A stretch of DNA of 64,000 nucleotides from Apium graveolens (taxonomy: Eukaryota; Streptophyta; Magnoliopsida; Apiales; Apiaceae): NCBI RefSeq assembly GCF_009905375.1, contig NC_133652.1, positions 122,905,205 through 122,969,204 of the forward strand. The letters are read 5' to 3'. A model generated the notes under the pieces. The model saw nothing but the letters and a program-made list of their open reading frames with translations. It was not told the origin of the DNA and ran no database searches. A program made the position numbers and the translations under genes. Of this stretch, positions 1 to 10,670 are shown in pieces. Each line of letters opens with the position of its first letter. Position 1 is the stretch's first letter.

Positions 1-195
1 TGTAAATTAGCATAATATATAAGTTTAACAGATATTTGATGATGTCAAAAATATTAAGTACAAATGCATGAGAATTAGACTAGATAACTACAACTTACAG
101 TCCTTAAAGCTTTTCCAATATTTAACTTCTGATAACAACTTTAGTCTGTACAAATATCAGAATTTAAGCAGTTGTAGATCTTCGACTTGGCTTCA
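1..195 (-). other. 3' untranslated part of element A
   Basis: Follows the accessory gene stop and is AT-rich with no gene. The PPT and 3' LTR are not in the window. Confidence 0.5.
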
Positions 196-3100
196 TCATC
201 TGATCTCTCTGATGTCAGGAGTTGTTCTGAGATAGTTCTTCAACAAACATTTCTCAGCATATCTGAGTTCATTAATCATTCTCCTTTTGGCATCTTTAAG
301 CTCTGCAGTATCTTCACCAGTTTGAAAGATTGCAGCTCTGAGATCAATAATCTTTGCTTTTCTCAACTCCTGATCTAGTCTTATGACATAGGCTTTGTCA
401 GACTCCAGATTGAATTCAAGTCCCTTAATACCAAAATATGTTCTGATCTGTGCAGTATTAGGTTTCATATCAACAATATCACCATTGTGATCTCTGTACT
501 TTGGAACATATGTGCTGTCAGACTTAACAGAATAAAGCCTTTTCTGTCTCTGAATCTGTTCTTTTAAATAGTTTGCAGCAGTCCCTGTTATTCTGTCATC
601 CACTTGAAGTAAGAAAAGTACATGCTCCAATTCTTCAAAATACTTCAATGGAATGGCATTTTGTCTTATATGATAAACCCTACCATCTGTCATGAAATAC
701 AACATGATGTATTCTTTCAAGTAGGTATGGTAAACCATCTATATAGATTCCAGTTGATTCAATCTGTCAGGAGTTGCTCCAATATCTGGTTCACTCAAGA
801 AAGTTGGATCATTGGTAGTGTTATGTATTCTCCTTTCATCAGCACTTCCCAATCCAGTTTTATCTCTTGCTTCCTTTCCAGTAACTACTCTTGCTTCAAA
901 ACCACTTGCAGTAGTCTTCAAAGGTTGAGTCTGTTTTGCTTTAGTGAATCCTGGTAGGATTGTTTTTGGTCTATCTTCTGATATCAAGTTAACTTGAGCT
1001 ATGTCAGAGGTTACTTGCTTCTTCTGAATATCAGAACTTACAATTTCTTGACTCTGAACAACTTGAGCCATGTCAGAGGTTGTTTTAAGAACTTTTCTTG
1101 AAGTCAGAGCAAGATTATCCTTTTCATCAGTAATTTCTTCATCCTCAGGAGGCACATAAACCTTGATAGGTTCACCAACTTTTTCTTTACCCTTGGATCT
1201 TGGATCTATCTGCGGTTGTGATCTAGCCAATGTTGCTTCAGTAAGTGTCCTTTCTTTGATCACAATGCCTTTGAGTTTTGGAAGTGGCTTTTTACCAGAA
1301 GCTTCAGATTTAGATGTGACTTTCTCTGATTTAAGCCTGGCTTCTTCTTTCATTAAACTCTCCAAGTCCATTCCTGGATTTTCCTGAAGAAATAACTGTC
1401 TTGACATTTCCTCATCAAGATCTAAAAGTTCATCAGAACTTATCCTTTTACCAGTAGCAGAACTTATTCTGTTCCTAGTATCAGAACTTGTCCTGTGACT
1501 AGCTTGTCTTGATGTGAATCCTCTACCTTGACTATGACCTCTACCCATTCCAGAGTTTCCTTGATCATCTTTTTCATTATCCTTTCCTGCCAGTGTCTTG
1601 TCAGTCTTACATTTGGACTTAATTACTTTCTCCCCCTTTTTGGCATCAGCAGGTAGTAGAAGAGAGATAAGCAATTCCACTAGGGATTAGATTTCAGTTA
1701 ATTGTGATTGTTGAGAAGCTTGATTTTTCAAAATTTCATCAATCTGAGCTTGTTGATGATCTTGAGTCTTCTCAATATAAGCAATCCTGTCAATGGTAGG
1801 TTGGAAGAACTTTTTCTTATCAATTTTCCAAACTTGTTCCTGTTTGATAAAGTTCTCCTGAATCTTGTGGAGCTCTGCATGAGTAGTTGAATGAAGACCT
1901 TGTAGATGTTTAGTACTCAATGCAGTGACTCTAAGCTGGGTTTTGAAATCATCAGAATTTAACATTGCATCAGCCTTAGTCAAGTGCTCAGCAAGATGCT
2001 TTTCAGTTGGAACACAGGAAACTGAGTTCCATTCCTTAGTCCACTCCTGACCTGCAGGAGTTTCACTCCAAGGTACTGGTGCTTCTCCGGTAACAAACTT
2101 CTTAACCAGTTCAGACTTTAGAATAGTCTTTTGAGGAGCATGTCTTAAAGGACCTGCTGTATCAGCATCTGCAGTTGGAGCAACATCACCAGTATCTCCA
2201 GCATTTGCAGCATCAGAACTTAAAAAATCAGTATCTTCTGATAAGACAACAGTGTGAGTAGCAATAGAGACTTCAACATCCTCTAATTGCTGATCTTGTT
2301 CTAAGTTCTGATCAACAACCAAATCCTGATGCTCACCTAAAGTCTGATCATCAGCATCATGATTCAGAGAATATGTTGTTGATAACTCTGGAGTTTGAAC
2401 AGCATCAGGAACAGGTGTTGTAGAAGGAGCTTCTAAGAAAAGTATGTCAGGCACAACCATATTCTGAATATGAATTTCAGCACTTAGGCCTGGATCAACA
2501 GGAGATACAGGCTTTTGAACAGGAGACACAGATGGTGTGTTGGCCTTTCCAGTAGCAGCTTCCTTAGATGGAGTTGATGGAGAAGAAGTGACTGGAGCAA
2601 ATTCTTTGTCTTGTGAGATCAGAGATTCCTGATCCCCTTCCTTAGCTGCTTCCTCTTCATCATCTGAAACTGGCCTTTTTGCCCTCTGTTTCTGGTATCG
2701 CTTTGTGGATTTGGATTCCTTGGGAGTGTCAGGAACTGTCATTCTTCTAAGCCTTTTGAGAAGCCTAGATCCCCCAATTCCAAAATCCTTCTGAGAAGTC
2801 TTTTTCTCAGCTTCACTTACAACAGGTTCTGAAGAAGGAACCTGTTCCTCAGTATCAGATTCATTTCTCAAGGTAATCCTCCTTCTCTTTTGAGGTGTTT
2901 GAGGAACAGTTTTTGTCCTCTTTGGCTTGGAGGAAGAAGGCTTCACAGTAGGTGCTGAGGCTGAGGGTTGTTCAGTCTGTGAAGTGGAGAGATAGGATTT
3001 GAAATATGTCCTGAGGGTAGGTTGAGTAGAATGAGTGGTAGGTGCTAAGGATGATGGTTTTTGGGTGTTTGTGGTTGGTTGGACATCAGAGTAAACAGAT

Positions 3101-3909
3101 CTATAAGTATGAGGATCAGCATTTACTAAGATCTGTTTTACAGACTGAGGAATCTGTAATGGTCTAACCACTGATTTCTTAGTATCAGCATTTACCAGGT
3201 CATTAAAGTATCGTTTTGCAACTCTAAAAGGTGAGGTTGAGGAACTTATTAATTGAGGTTCATCAGTACAAAAAGTATATATAAGTTGACAGAATCTAGC
3301 AAAATAGACAACATTCCTATCCTCTGTCATCCTATCCCCAATAAAACCAATTATTCCAGTTGCAAAATCAAAAGGAGTTTGATGGATAATAGCATACCCT
3401 ATGTGCTGACTCAGAATTGGGATAGCATCAAAATTCGAACATTTGTTCCTAAAAGCTTTGGTGATGCAGTCGAAGAAGAAGCTCCATTCTCTTCTAATAT
3501 GAGCCCGTTTCAACTGCCCAAGTTTTGCCACACTCCGTTCATACCCCAAATTTGCCATTAACTCCTGAAGAGCTGATTCTTCTGGAATTGAAAAAGTACA
3601 ACCTTCAGGGAGATGTAGAGCTTTGCGTATTGTACCAGGAGTGACTGCATAAGATGAATCACCCACTTCGAAAACAATACTGGGAGTGCCATGTTTACCA
3701 CCATCATCAAAATGCCCAGTCCGCCAAAACGTCAGAACTTGTTGGCTCGAAAAGACTGAAGGCTGGGTCAGTGCATACCCAATCTCACTGTGTGCAAGAA
3801 GATCTTGCACAAAATGCAATTCAGATGGAGCTTCAGCATGATCAAGAATTGCAGCATAGTTGTTTGGAATAAACTTAGCTCCATCAATGATTAAATCCTT
3901 AGGTGCCAT
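196..3909 (-). pseudogene. Long accessory protein of A, about 1,236 codons, two in-frame stops
   Basis: One frame from ATG 3909 to the stop at 196-198, interrupted only by TAA 1687-1689 and TAG 739-741 (C reads through the first site as a Gln codon). Layout: globular N-terminal domain (residues 1-270, with FW at 61-62 and REWSFFFDCITKAF from 140); a Ser/Thr/Pro-rich region with basic clusters (KPKRTK at 328, KRRR at 341, KRLRR at 385, KRYQKQRAKR at 403) that could be nuclear signals; a conserved block around residues 598-670 (KKFVTGEAPVPWSE); coiled coil 670-740; a Lys/Ser-rich stretch; and a C-terminal domain after residue 1057. No transmembrane segment or signal peptide, so it does not look like an envelope protein. 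No family recognised. Its own TATA box suggests separate expression. Confidence 0.8.
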
Positions 3910-4055
3910 GTGAAAAATTGAGATTTAAAAGTGCCTGTTAGGTGTTTGATAAAATGTCTGTATGAAAAACCAACGTGAGAGAAAGAGAGAGTGAAAGCAA
4001 GTAAAGAGAAAAAGTATGAAGGAAATAAAAGATTAATGAAATCCATTCTATGTCG

Positions 4056-4063
4056 TACTTATA
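4056..4063 (-). promoter_or_regulatory. TATA box of the long accessory gene (A)
   Basis: TATAAGTA on the minus strand, 154 bp before ATG 3909. C has the identical octamer 155 bp before its ATG (24212-24219). The leader in between is CT-rich in both. Confidence 0.65.
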
Positions 4064-4617
4064 CTCTAAAAAAAATGTTACCGTTGGACACCTGTCAGAT
4101 ATGCAGTAATAACGGATAGTTACTGAGCGCGAGAAAACAGGAATCATTACTTGCCCACTTGCCTGTTTTCAAGGAAAAACCGTTCCATTTACCCAGATAT
4201 TCCATTAATCAAGGTGAAACAGTTTTAATTCAAAATTGAAACTGTTCCCACTGATTAATTATTTTTCACTGCATTATTAATATTCTGAAAAGAAATCAAG
4301 TTAAAATGACCAAGATAAATCAAATGAGTAAGTACTGATAAGGAAAGTCAGAACTTAAATTAAAACAAAATTTATATGGTCATCAGAATATCAATCAGGA
4401 TTTAGCAATGCATTACAAAATAACTTAGAGACAAAATCTTGAAATAAAGACAGATTTCATTAATATATCAAGAGAATACATTCATGAAATGGAAATTACA
4501 TCAGTACTTATACAAGATTTCCCTAAGCTACGAAACCTAACATCAATAACTTTAGTCCTAGCTAAGAAGCCTGACAAAGCTGATGATGAAGAAAAACAGG
4601 AAGAAGACGAGATTAAA
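4064..4617 (-). other. Intergenic stretch between small gene and long accessory gene (A)
   Basis: About 550 bp without a supported gene. It holds the small gene's 3' flank (a conserved ATATTAATGAAAT stretch near 4450-4465, possibly the polyadenylation region) and the upstream promoter of the long gene. An AACGGT motif lies about 20-30 bp before the TATA box and is also present in C (AACGGTTAC). Confidence 0.55.
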
Positions 4618-4887
4618 TCATTTCTTCTTCCTACTCTCGACAAACAGAATGGCGAGTCGGATGATTCGCTCTTGCTGGCGGAGAGCTTCCAGCCTTTCCT
4701 CCTCCAATCGCTCTAGATGGCGATGGTAGTCCATATAAAAGAACAGGAGGTGGGTCAGAACCTCCTGTGGGACAGAGTCCCATATCTCCTCAGGAATGGC
4801 CGTGACGTGCCATTCCTGCTGCCATTCGGCACAACTTAGCTCCATATTGAAGTTTTGGTAGTTCAAAAACATGTTGTATCCGACCAT
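4618..4887 (-). CDS. Small accessory protein of unknown function, 89 aa (intact in A)
   Basis: The start at ATG 4887 (MVGYNMFLNY) was chosen because it follows the conserved TATA box and leader and matches the ATG of C at 22914; an upstream in-frame extension crosses the promoter and was dropped. The N-terminal half is aromatic and tryptophan-rich; residues from about 55 form a charged amphipathic helix (DYHRHLERLEEERLEALRQQ) likely to be a coiled coil, with a basic end, SRKKK. No signal peptide or membrane segment. Compared with C, the last 60 codons differ at 25 synonymous and 8 non-synonymous or stop codons, so the protein was under purifying selection. No family recognised. It lies in sense between pol and the long accessory gene, apparently as its own transcription unit. 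Confidence 0.72.
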   Translation of the reverse strand: MVGYNMFLNYQNFNMELSCAEWQQEWHVTAIPEEIWDSVPQEVLTHLLFFYMDYHRHLERLEEERLEALRQQERIIRLAILFVESRKKK

Positions 4888-4964
4888 TGTGTTTTTGAAA
4901 GAAAAAGTATGAAGGTAAGTTTGTGAGAAAGAATGTGATGGGAAGGCTGATGTGAAGAGGCTGT

Positions 4965-4972
4965 TTATATAG
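4965..4972 (-). promoter_or_regulatory. TATA box of the small gene (A)
   Basis: TATATAAA on the minus strand in GCCTATATAAACAG, 85 bp before ATG 4887. C has the same box 87 bp before its ATG. This leaves room for a 50-60 bp leader, which is CT-rich. Confidence 0.72.
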
Positions 4973-5013
4973 GCAAGAGAATGCCAGGAGACACAAAGGT
5001 TTTTAATGCTGAC

Positions 5014-5033
5014 AGGTAGAATTAATTCTACCT
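5014..5033. promoter_or_regulatory. 20-bp perfect palindrome upstream of the small gene (A)
   Basis: AGGTAGAATT followed by its reverse complement, 41 bp upstream of the TATA box. C keeps the 8-bp arms AGGTAGAA/TTCTACCT at 22764-22783, 43 bp before its TATA box. It is a candidate dimeric transcription-factor site. Confidence 0.6.
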
Positions 5034-6301
5034 CGTCTCCCCAGACTTGGAAAAAGAATAACATTCATTGGAAAGAGAAAACATGGTTTAATGCGCACAA
5101 GACACAAGTAAAAGTTGACTGTTCAAGTACGAGTACCATTAATCCTAACCATAGTGACTATTAATCTTCCACTTCACATGTTCTAGATTGTACCGAGACT
5201 ATTATCAAATTTTATCCACAGATAAGTCAAGTAAAGAATTTAGACTGTAATATCAGAACTTAGACTTATTTCAGAACTAACAGTCATCAGAACATAATTT
5301 CTTAACTCAAAAAAGGAATGCCTATCTTAGTAAATCCTCATACAAGTGCTGAGTTATACTCTTCAGAACTTAATCGTCAGAATATGCAACCAGAACTTGT
5401 CCTCAGAGTTAGTGCAAAATGACACAATGACTGTTTATCTAAAACAACATAGACCACCACAGTAATTTTCATCATTCAGATGGAGTGATTAGTGTGTGCA
5501 TTAAGCTAAATAGCTGACAAAGAGTAAAGTCTGATTCACTTCAGTATATCTTAGAAATAAGGCATAACTAAAATTTTGCTAAAGAGCTGTCATTATCCTG
5601 AAACCTACTGATGAATGAGTTCATGCTTGAGTCCACCTCAACTGTTTTGTGCTAATTTTATGCATCTTTTTAAATTTTATTTTACAGTGGCTTCTCAGTG
5701 TAAGTGAGTCACGACTGCTTATCAGAAATTATGCTATTATCAGAGTATTTCTCCTGTAATCATAGAGTGTGAAAAGTCACCAAGAAAATATTTTGCTTTT
5801 CTAATGCATATTTACTTAATACCAGCAATTCACTTGGGTCTTCCCTTCCATATTTTTGCTCTAGATCTCAAAGGAGTACCTGAGTTTTATTCTTTGATCC
5901 TTTTTCTTTTTATAAGTGAGGTTTATCAGCACTTAGTACATTCAACAGTTTTACTAGTATCAGAACTTAACAGATGAGTAGCATTATTCTAATTTGTGAC
6001 TTAGTAATAAGATAAACAAAGTAAACTCAACTAAGCTCAATTATCAGAATTTGCTTGTGTCATAAAATTTCCACAGAAATAATTACTTCTTACATGGGAT
6101 CATTTGTTTATTGAAGACTACTAGGTCAGTATCTAACACAGTTATCCTCATAGGATTGAATTGTTACTTAGACAGACAAATCACTTATTTAGAAACATAT
6201 ATCAGACAACAGTCAGTACTTAAAAACATTTAGCAAGTAATCTCAGAAAGAGATTAAATTCGGTAAGTACTGATCATAAAATCTGATAATACAGAACAAT
6301 A
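5034..6301 (-). other. Spacer between A pol and the small gene (no gene seen)
   Basis: About 1.27 kb without an open frame of note. It aligns with 21492-22763 of C, at roughly 90% in the pol-proximal part and clearly less near the small gene. It contains many sense-oriented AAGTTCTGAT-like decamers (plus-strand ATCAGAACTT at about 5250, 5365 and 5950). Confidence 0.6.
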
Positions 6302-9300
6302 CTAAGCAGATTTAGTGAAAGAACCTGAAATCATTCCAAGTTCATTTACCAATCTTGTAAAAGTGGCTTCACACGGTGGTTTTGTGAAGATATCTGCTAG
6401 TTGTTGATCTGTTGGAACAAAGTGCAATTCCACTGTACCTTCATCCACATGTTCCCTTATGAAGTGGTACCTGATGCTGATGTGCTTTGTCATAGAGTGT
6501 TGAACTGGATTACCTGTCATAGCAATAGCACTTTGATTATCACAGTAAATAGGGATTTTGAAATATGTTAACCCATAATCCAGTAACCGATTCTTCATCC
6601 AAAGAATCTGTGCACAACAGCTTCCTGCAGCAATATACTCTGCTTCTGCAGTTGATGTGGAAATTGACTTTTGTTTCTTGCTGAACCAAGAAACCAATCT
6701 GCCTCCAAGAAATTGGCAGCTTCCACTTGTGCTTTTCCTGTCAATTTTGCAACCTGCAAAATCTGCATCTGAGTAACCTATTAGTTTAAAATCTGATTCT
6801 CTAGGATACCACAATCCCAGATCAGCTGTTCTTTTAAGATACTTATAGATTCTTTTCACAGCTGTTAAGTGAGGTTCTCTTGGATCTGCTTGAAATCTTG
6901 CACAAAGACAGGTAGCATACATGATATCAGGCCTACTAGCAGTTAGATAGAGTAGAGAGCCAATCATACCTCTGTAGTCAGTAATATCTACTGATTTACC
7001 AGTATCCTTATCCAGTTTTGTTGCAGTGGCCATGGGAGTGGATGCACTTGAACAATCTTGCATTCCAAATTTCTTCAGCAAGTTTCTAGTGTACTTGGTT
7101 TGATAAATAAAAGTGCCTTCTTCATTCTGCTTGACTTGAAGGCCCAGGAAATAGCTAAGTTCCCCCATCATACTCATCTGATATCTTGACTGCATTAGTT
7201 TGGCAAACTTCTTGCAAAGTTTGTCATTTGTAGACCCAAAAATGATATCATCAACATAAATCTGGACCAGAAGTAAGTCCTTTCCATGGTTGAGGTAGAA
7301 CAATATTTTGTCTATTGTTCCTCTGTTGAATCCACTTTCCAGAAGAAACTGAGCTAAAGTCTCATACCATGCTCTAGGAGCTTGCTTAAGTCCATAAAGT
7401 GCTTTATCAAGCCTGTAGACTTAATCTGGATGTTTGGAATCTACAAAGCCTGGAGGTTGTTCAACATATACCTCCTCCTCCAATTCTCCATTGAGAAAAG
7501 CACTTTTCACATCCATTTGAAAGACTGTTAACCTTTTTGTGAGCAGCATAAGCCAAAAATATCCTTATGGCTTCTAACCTAGCAACTGGTGCAAATGTTT
7601 CATCATAATCAATTCCCTCTTGTTGAGAATATCCTTTTGCAACCAGCCTTGCCTTATTCCTTGTAATTATGCCATCACTGTCAGTTTTGTTTCTGAATAC
7701 CCACTTTGTGCCAACAACAGATCTATTCTTTGGTCTTGGCGCTAGGGTCCAAACTTTGTTTCTTTCAAATTCATTTAACTCTTCCTGCATTGCTTGCACC
7801 CAATCAGCATCTTGAAGAGCTTCTTCCACTTTCTTTGGCTCAGTCTGAGAGAGAAAAGAATTGTAGAGACATTCATGTGAAGTACCTGTTCTAGTTCTGA
7901 CACCTGCATCAGGATTTCCAATTATCAAATCAGGTGTATGTGATTTTGTCCACTTCCTTGCAGATGGAAGGTTTTCTCTAGAACTGGATGCGCCCCCATG
8001 ATCCATGCTGTCTTTATTTTCATTATCTGATACTCCCCCTGAAACTATGCTCTCTGAGTTGGATTCTTCAGTATTTAGATTTTCAGCACTATCAGAACTT
8101 GGCTTATCAGAACTTGACGAATCAGAACTTGAAGAGTCAGATGTATGTTCTGATGTTTCTTGAGATGTGGTAGGATCTTGAGTATGCTCCCCCTGCATAG
8201 GTGCATCTTCCTTTGACGTAGTCACCACAGTTTCAATAATATCAGAGTTTAATCCATCAGAGTTTACAGTATCAGGACTTAGACTGTCAGGATTTTCAGT
8301 ATCAGAATTTGAGTCTTCATTTCCAAATCTCAGCTGATTATGGTCAATGAAATCTTCAAGACCAGTAATCTTCTTGTCATCAAAAGAGACATTGATAGAT
8401 TCCATGACCACTTTTGTTCTCAAATTATAGACTCTGAAGGCTTTTGTGGAAAGTGGATATCCAACAAAGATTCCTTCATCAGCTTTTAGATCAAACTTGG
8501 ATAGCTGTTCAGGATGAGTCTTGAGAACAAAACACTTGCATCCAAATACATGAAAGTATTTCAGATTCGGTTTCTTTTTCTTCACCATCTCATATGGTGT
8601 TTTTCCATGCTTGTTAATGAGTGTTGCATTTTCAGTAAAACAAGCAGTCTGCACTGCTTCAGCCCAGAAATAGGTTGGAAGTTTTGCTTCTTCAAGCATT
8701 GTTCGTGCAGCCTCAATGAGAGTTCTATTCTTCCTTTCAACAACTCCATTTTGCTGTGGAGTTCCAGGAGCAGAAAATTTCTGCTTTATTCCATGGTTTT
8801 TGCAGAACTCTTCCATTATCAAATTCTTGAACTCAGTGCCATTATCACTCCTTAAAATTTTCACAGAATCTTTGACCAATTTATCCAAATGTTTGACATG
8901 ATCAATCAAGATAGATACAGTTTCACTTTTTGTGTGCAAGAAATACACCCATGTGTATCTGGTGAACCCATCCACTATGACCAATGCATATTTCTTCTTT
9001 GCAATAGACATGACATTCACTGGACCAAATAGATCAACATGTAGTAGATGATAAAGATCAAGAATTGATGATTCAGTCTTGCTCTTGAATGAAGATTTTC
9101 TTTGTTTGGCCTTCTGACAGGAATCACAAAGGCCATCAGGAGCAAACACTGACTTTGGCAGTCCTCTCACAAGATTTTTCTTGACCAGTTCATTTATATT
9201 GTTGAAATTTAAATGAGAGAGTTTCTTATGCCAATTCCAGCTTTCTTCAATTGATGCTCTACTCATCAGACAGATTTCAGAACCATCAGTACTTGTTGAA

Positions 9301-9653
9301 AGCTTAGCTTCATAAATGTTACCACACCTGTATCCTTTCAGAACAACTTTCCCTTTAGATATACTCACAATTTCACAGTGTTCTTCAAAGACATCAACAT
9401 GATAACCTCTGTCACAGATTTGACTTATACTCAGCAGATTGTGTTTAAGTCCTGAGACCAGAGCTACTTCTTTAATTATGACATTTCCAAGATTGATATT
9501 GCCATATCCCAATGTTTTTCCAATGTTGCCATCTCCATAAGAAACACTTGGGCCAGCTTTCTCCACAAAGTCTGATAGCAGGGCCTTATTTCCAGTCATA
9601 TGTCCTGAACATCCACTGTCCAGAACTAGAATATTTTTCCTGTTGCCCTGCAA
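6302..9653 (-). pseudogene. pol: Element A pol: protease, integrase, RT, RNase H (broken)
   Basis: The polyprotein processes Gag, copies the RNA and inserts the cDNA. From 9653: protease LDSGCSGHM (residues 11-19); pre-integrase zinc finger with WHKKLSHLN and CDSCQKAK; integrase core with [15 protein letters not shown] and ERKNRTLIE (D, D, E); a long Ser/Asp-rich linker with many SSD units; and RT from [12 protein letters not shown] one-base insertion near 7530, in the lysine codons before FQMDVKSAF, shifts the frame, and an in-frame TAA lies near 7422. RT continues at 7303 with YVDDIIFGS and RNase H (SYSDADFAGC-like, YCDNQSA), ending at 6302. C's pol is about 94% identical over RT. No autonomous function is expected. 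Confidence 0.93.
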
Positions 9654-9668
9654 TCACAAACACCACTA
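9654..9668 (-). other. gag-pol junction with two in-frame stops in A
   Basis: Gag ends TAG (9666-9668); pol continues in the same frame after TGG TGT TTG TGA. The same arrangement (TAA, three codons, TGA) occurs in C at 18134-18148. The sequence TTTGTGATTGCAG just before the pol start also fits a plant 3' splice site. Confidence 0.6.
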
Positions 9669-9865
9669 ATTATTAATTTTAAGGACCCAGACTTGCTTGG
9701 ATCCTTTGGCCTTATTAAGTTTGTTAACATTTGCAGCAGATTTAGCATCAGAGTTTATGTTAACAATTTTCTTATCAGAACTTACACTATCAGACTTTGA
9801 ATCAGAATTTACACTAGAAGGAACAATGGAAACTTTCTTCAAAGAAGGTTTTATTTGATAATAAT

Positions 9866-10368
9866 CATAGTACAAACTATGATATTCCTTACAAGTATAA
9901 ATGGAATGCCATTAATTACCACAGCCTTGTCAAACAAGAAAGACCACTCTATCCTGAAGTTCTTCTTGTTCATGCTTTCCAGGTTGATCTTCTCAGAATA
10001 GTTGATAAAATCCATGAATTCATAGAGCTCATCCTGAGTTGGGATCCCCACAACCTTGTCAGTTGGAATGTTCAAGGTCAAGTTCATGTCAGCTTCAGTT
10101 ATTTCCACCCGTTGTCCTTTGATTTGACAGTTGACAACTATGCTTGAAGACTGATCTTCATGAATAACTGTCCTAGCCACAGCTGAGTTCCAGAAGTCAC
10201 CCAATATATCCAGATACAGAACTGGGTTAGCTGTAAGAGCACCAACAAAGTAGGTTTCAGAAAGGAACTTGACAAAGCACTGAAAATTTCAGGTGCCTAG
10301 TTTGCATCCAGAAATGCAAGAAAATTGGTCTCCTTGGGGATGAAGGGTACAAGATTGTTGGCTGCCAT
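9866..10368 (-). pseudogene. N-terminal fragment of a divergent accessory protein (in A gag insert)
   Basis: The frame starts at ATG 10368 (MAANNLVPFIPKE), has an early stop after LAFLDAN and a frameshift, then is open from 10204 into the gag flank. Shared features with the accessory proteins of A and C are an FW near a DFW..A stretch, a T(L/I)..AL-like segment, and an REWSFFFD-like segment here reading RIEWSFLFDKA (compare RREWSFFFD at residues 139-147 of the A accessory protein). Function unknown. Only about 150 residues are present; the 3' part is missing and the frame runs into gag at 9912. It is useful as a third, distant homologue for defining the conserved domain. Confidence 0.7.
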
Positions 10369-10493
10369 TAATATGAGTATGAAGTTTAGTGAGTAAAAGA
10401 GATTTTTGAGAAAGGAGGAAAAATGAGAGAGAAATCGATTTTGGATTGAAAGCTAGGTCACTTGAGATCTCGAAAGTTGTAAGTATGTATATG

Positions 10494-10670
10494 TATCGAG
10501 AAGTCTGGGTATTTATAGTAAAAGCAAATGACTTATCGAGAACTCAAAAATAGATGTTTAGAATTTGTCTATCGAGAAGTCATTTTAAGAAATGAAAAAC
10601 ATATCGAGAAGTCATTTTAAATTATTCTAGTTGAGAACTAAAAATTGACTTATCGAGATGTCAAATAAAT
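10494..10670. repeat. Irregular TATCGAGAAGTC repeats upstream of the inserted TATA box
   Basis: About five copies of (T)ATCGAGA(A/T)GTC-like 12-mers, some followed by ATTTTAA, near 10496, 10530, 10571, 10601 and 10652. Spacing is irregular at 30-50 bp. They sit just upstream of and around the TATA box, as an enhancer array would. Confidence 0.65.
10511..10517 (-). promoter_or_regulatory. TATA box of the inserted accessory-gene fragment
   Basis: TATAAAT on the minus strand in CTATAAATACCC, 149 bp before ATG 10368. The spacing matches the 154 and 155 bp of the accessory genes in A and C. The leader between them is CT-rich, as in those genes. Confidence 0.6.

Noticed and set aside
1..60. TTAACAGATATTTGATGATGTC near the start as an LTR edge of A
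   Set aside because: Resembles the LTR start TGTTAGATATATTTGATAATGTC but in the wrong orientation and without TG..CA ends.
187..378. Plus-strand frames opposite A's genes (for example 187-378, 622-957, 10794-11084)
   Set aside because: Antisense shadows of the minus-strand retrotransposon frames; no own motifs.
4888..5064. N-terminal extension of the small gene to 148 residues
   Set aside because: It crosses the TATA box and palindrome, and C has no matching coding extension.
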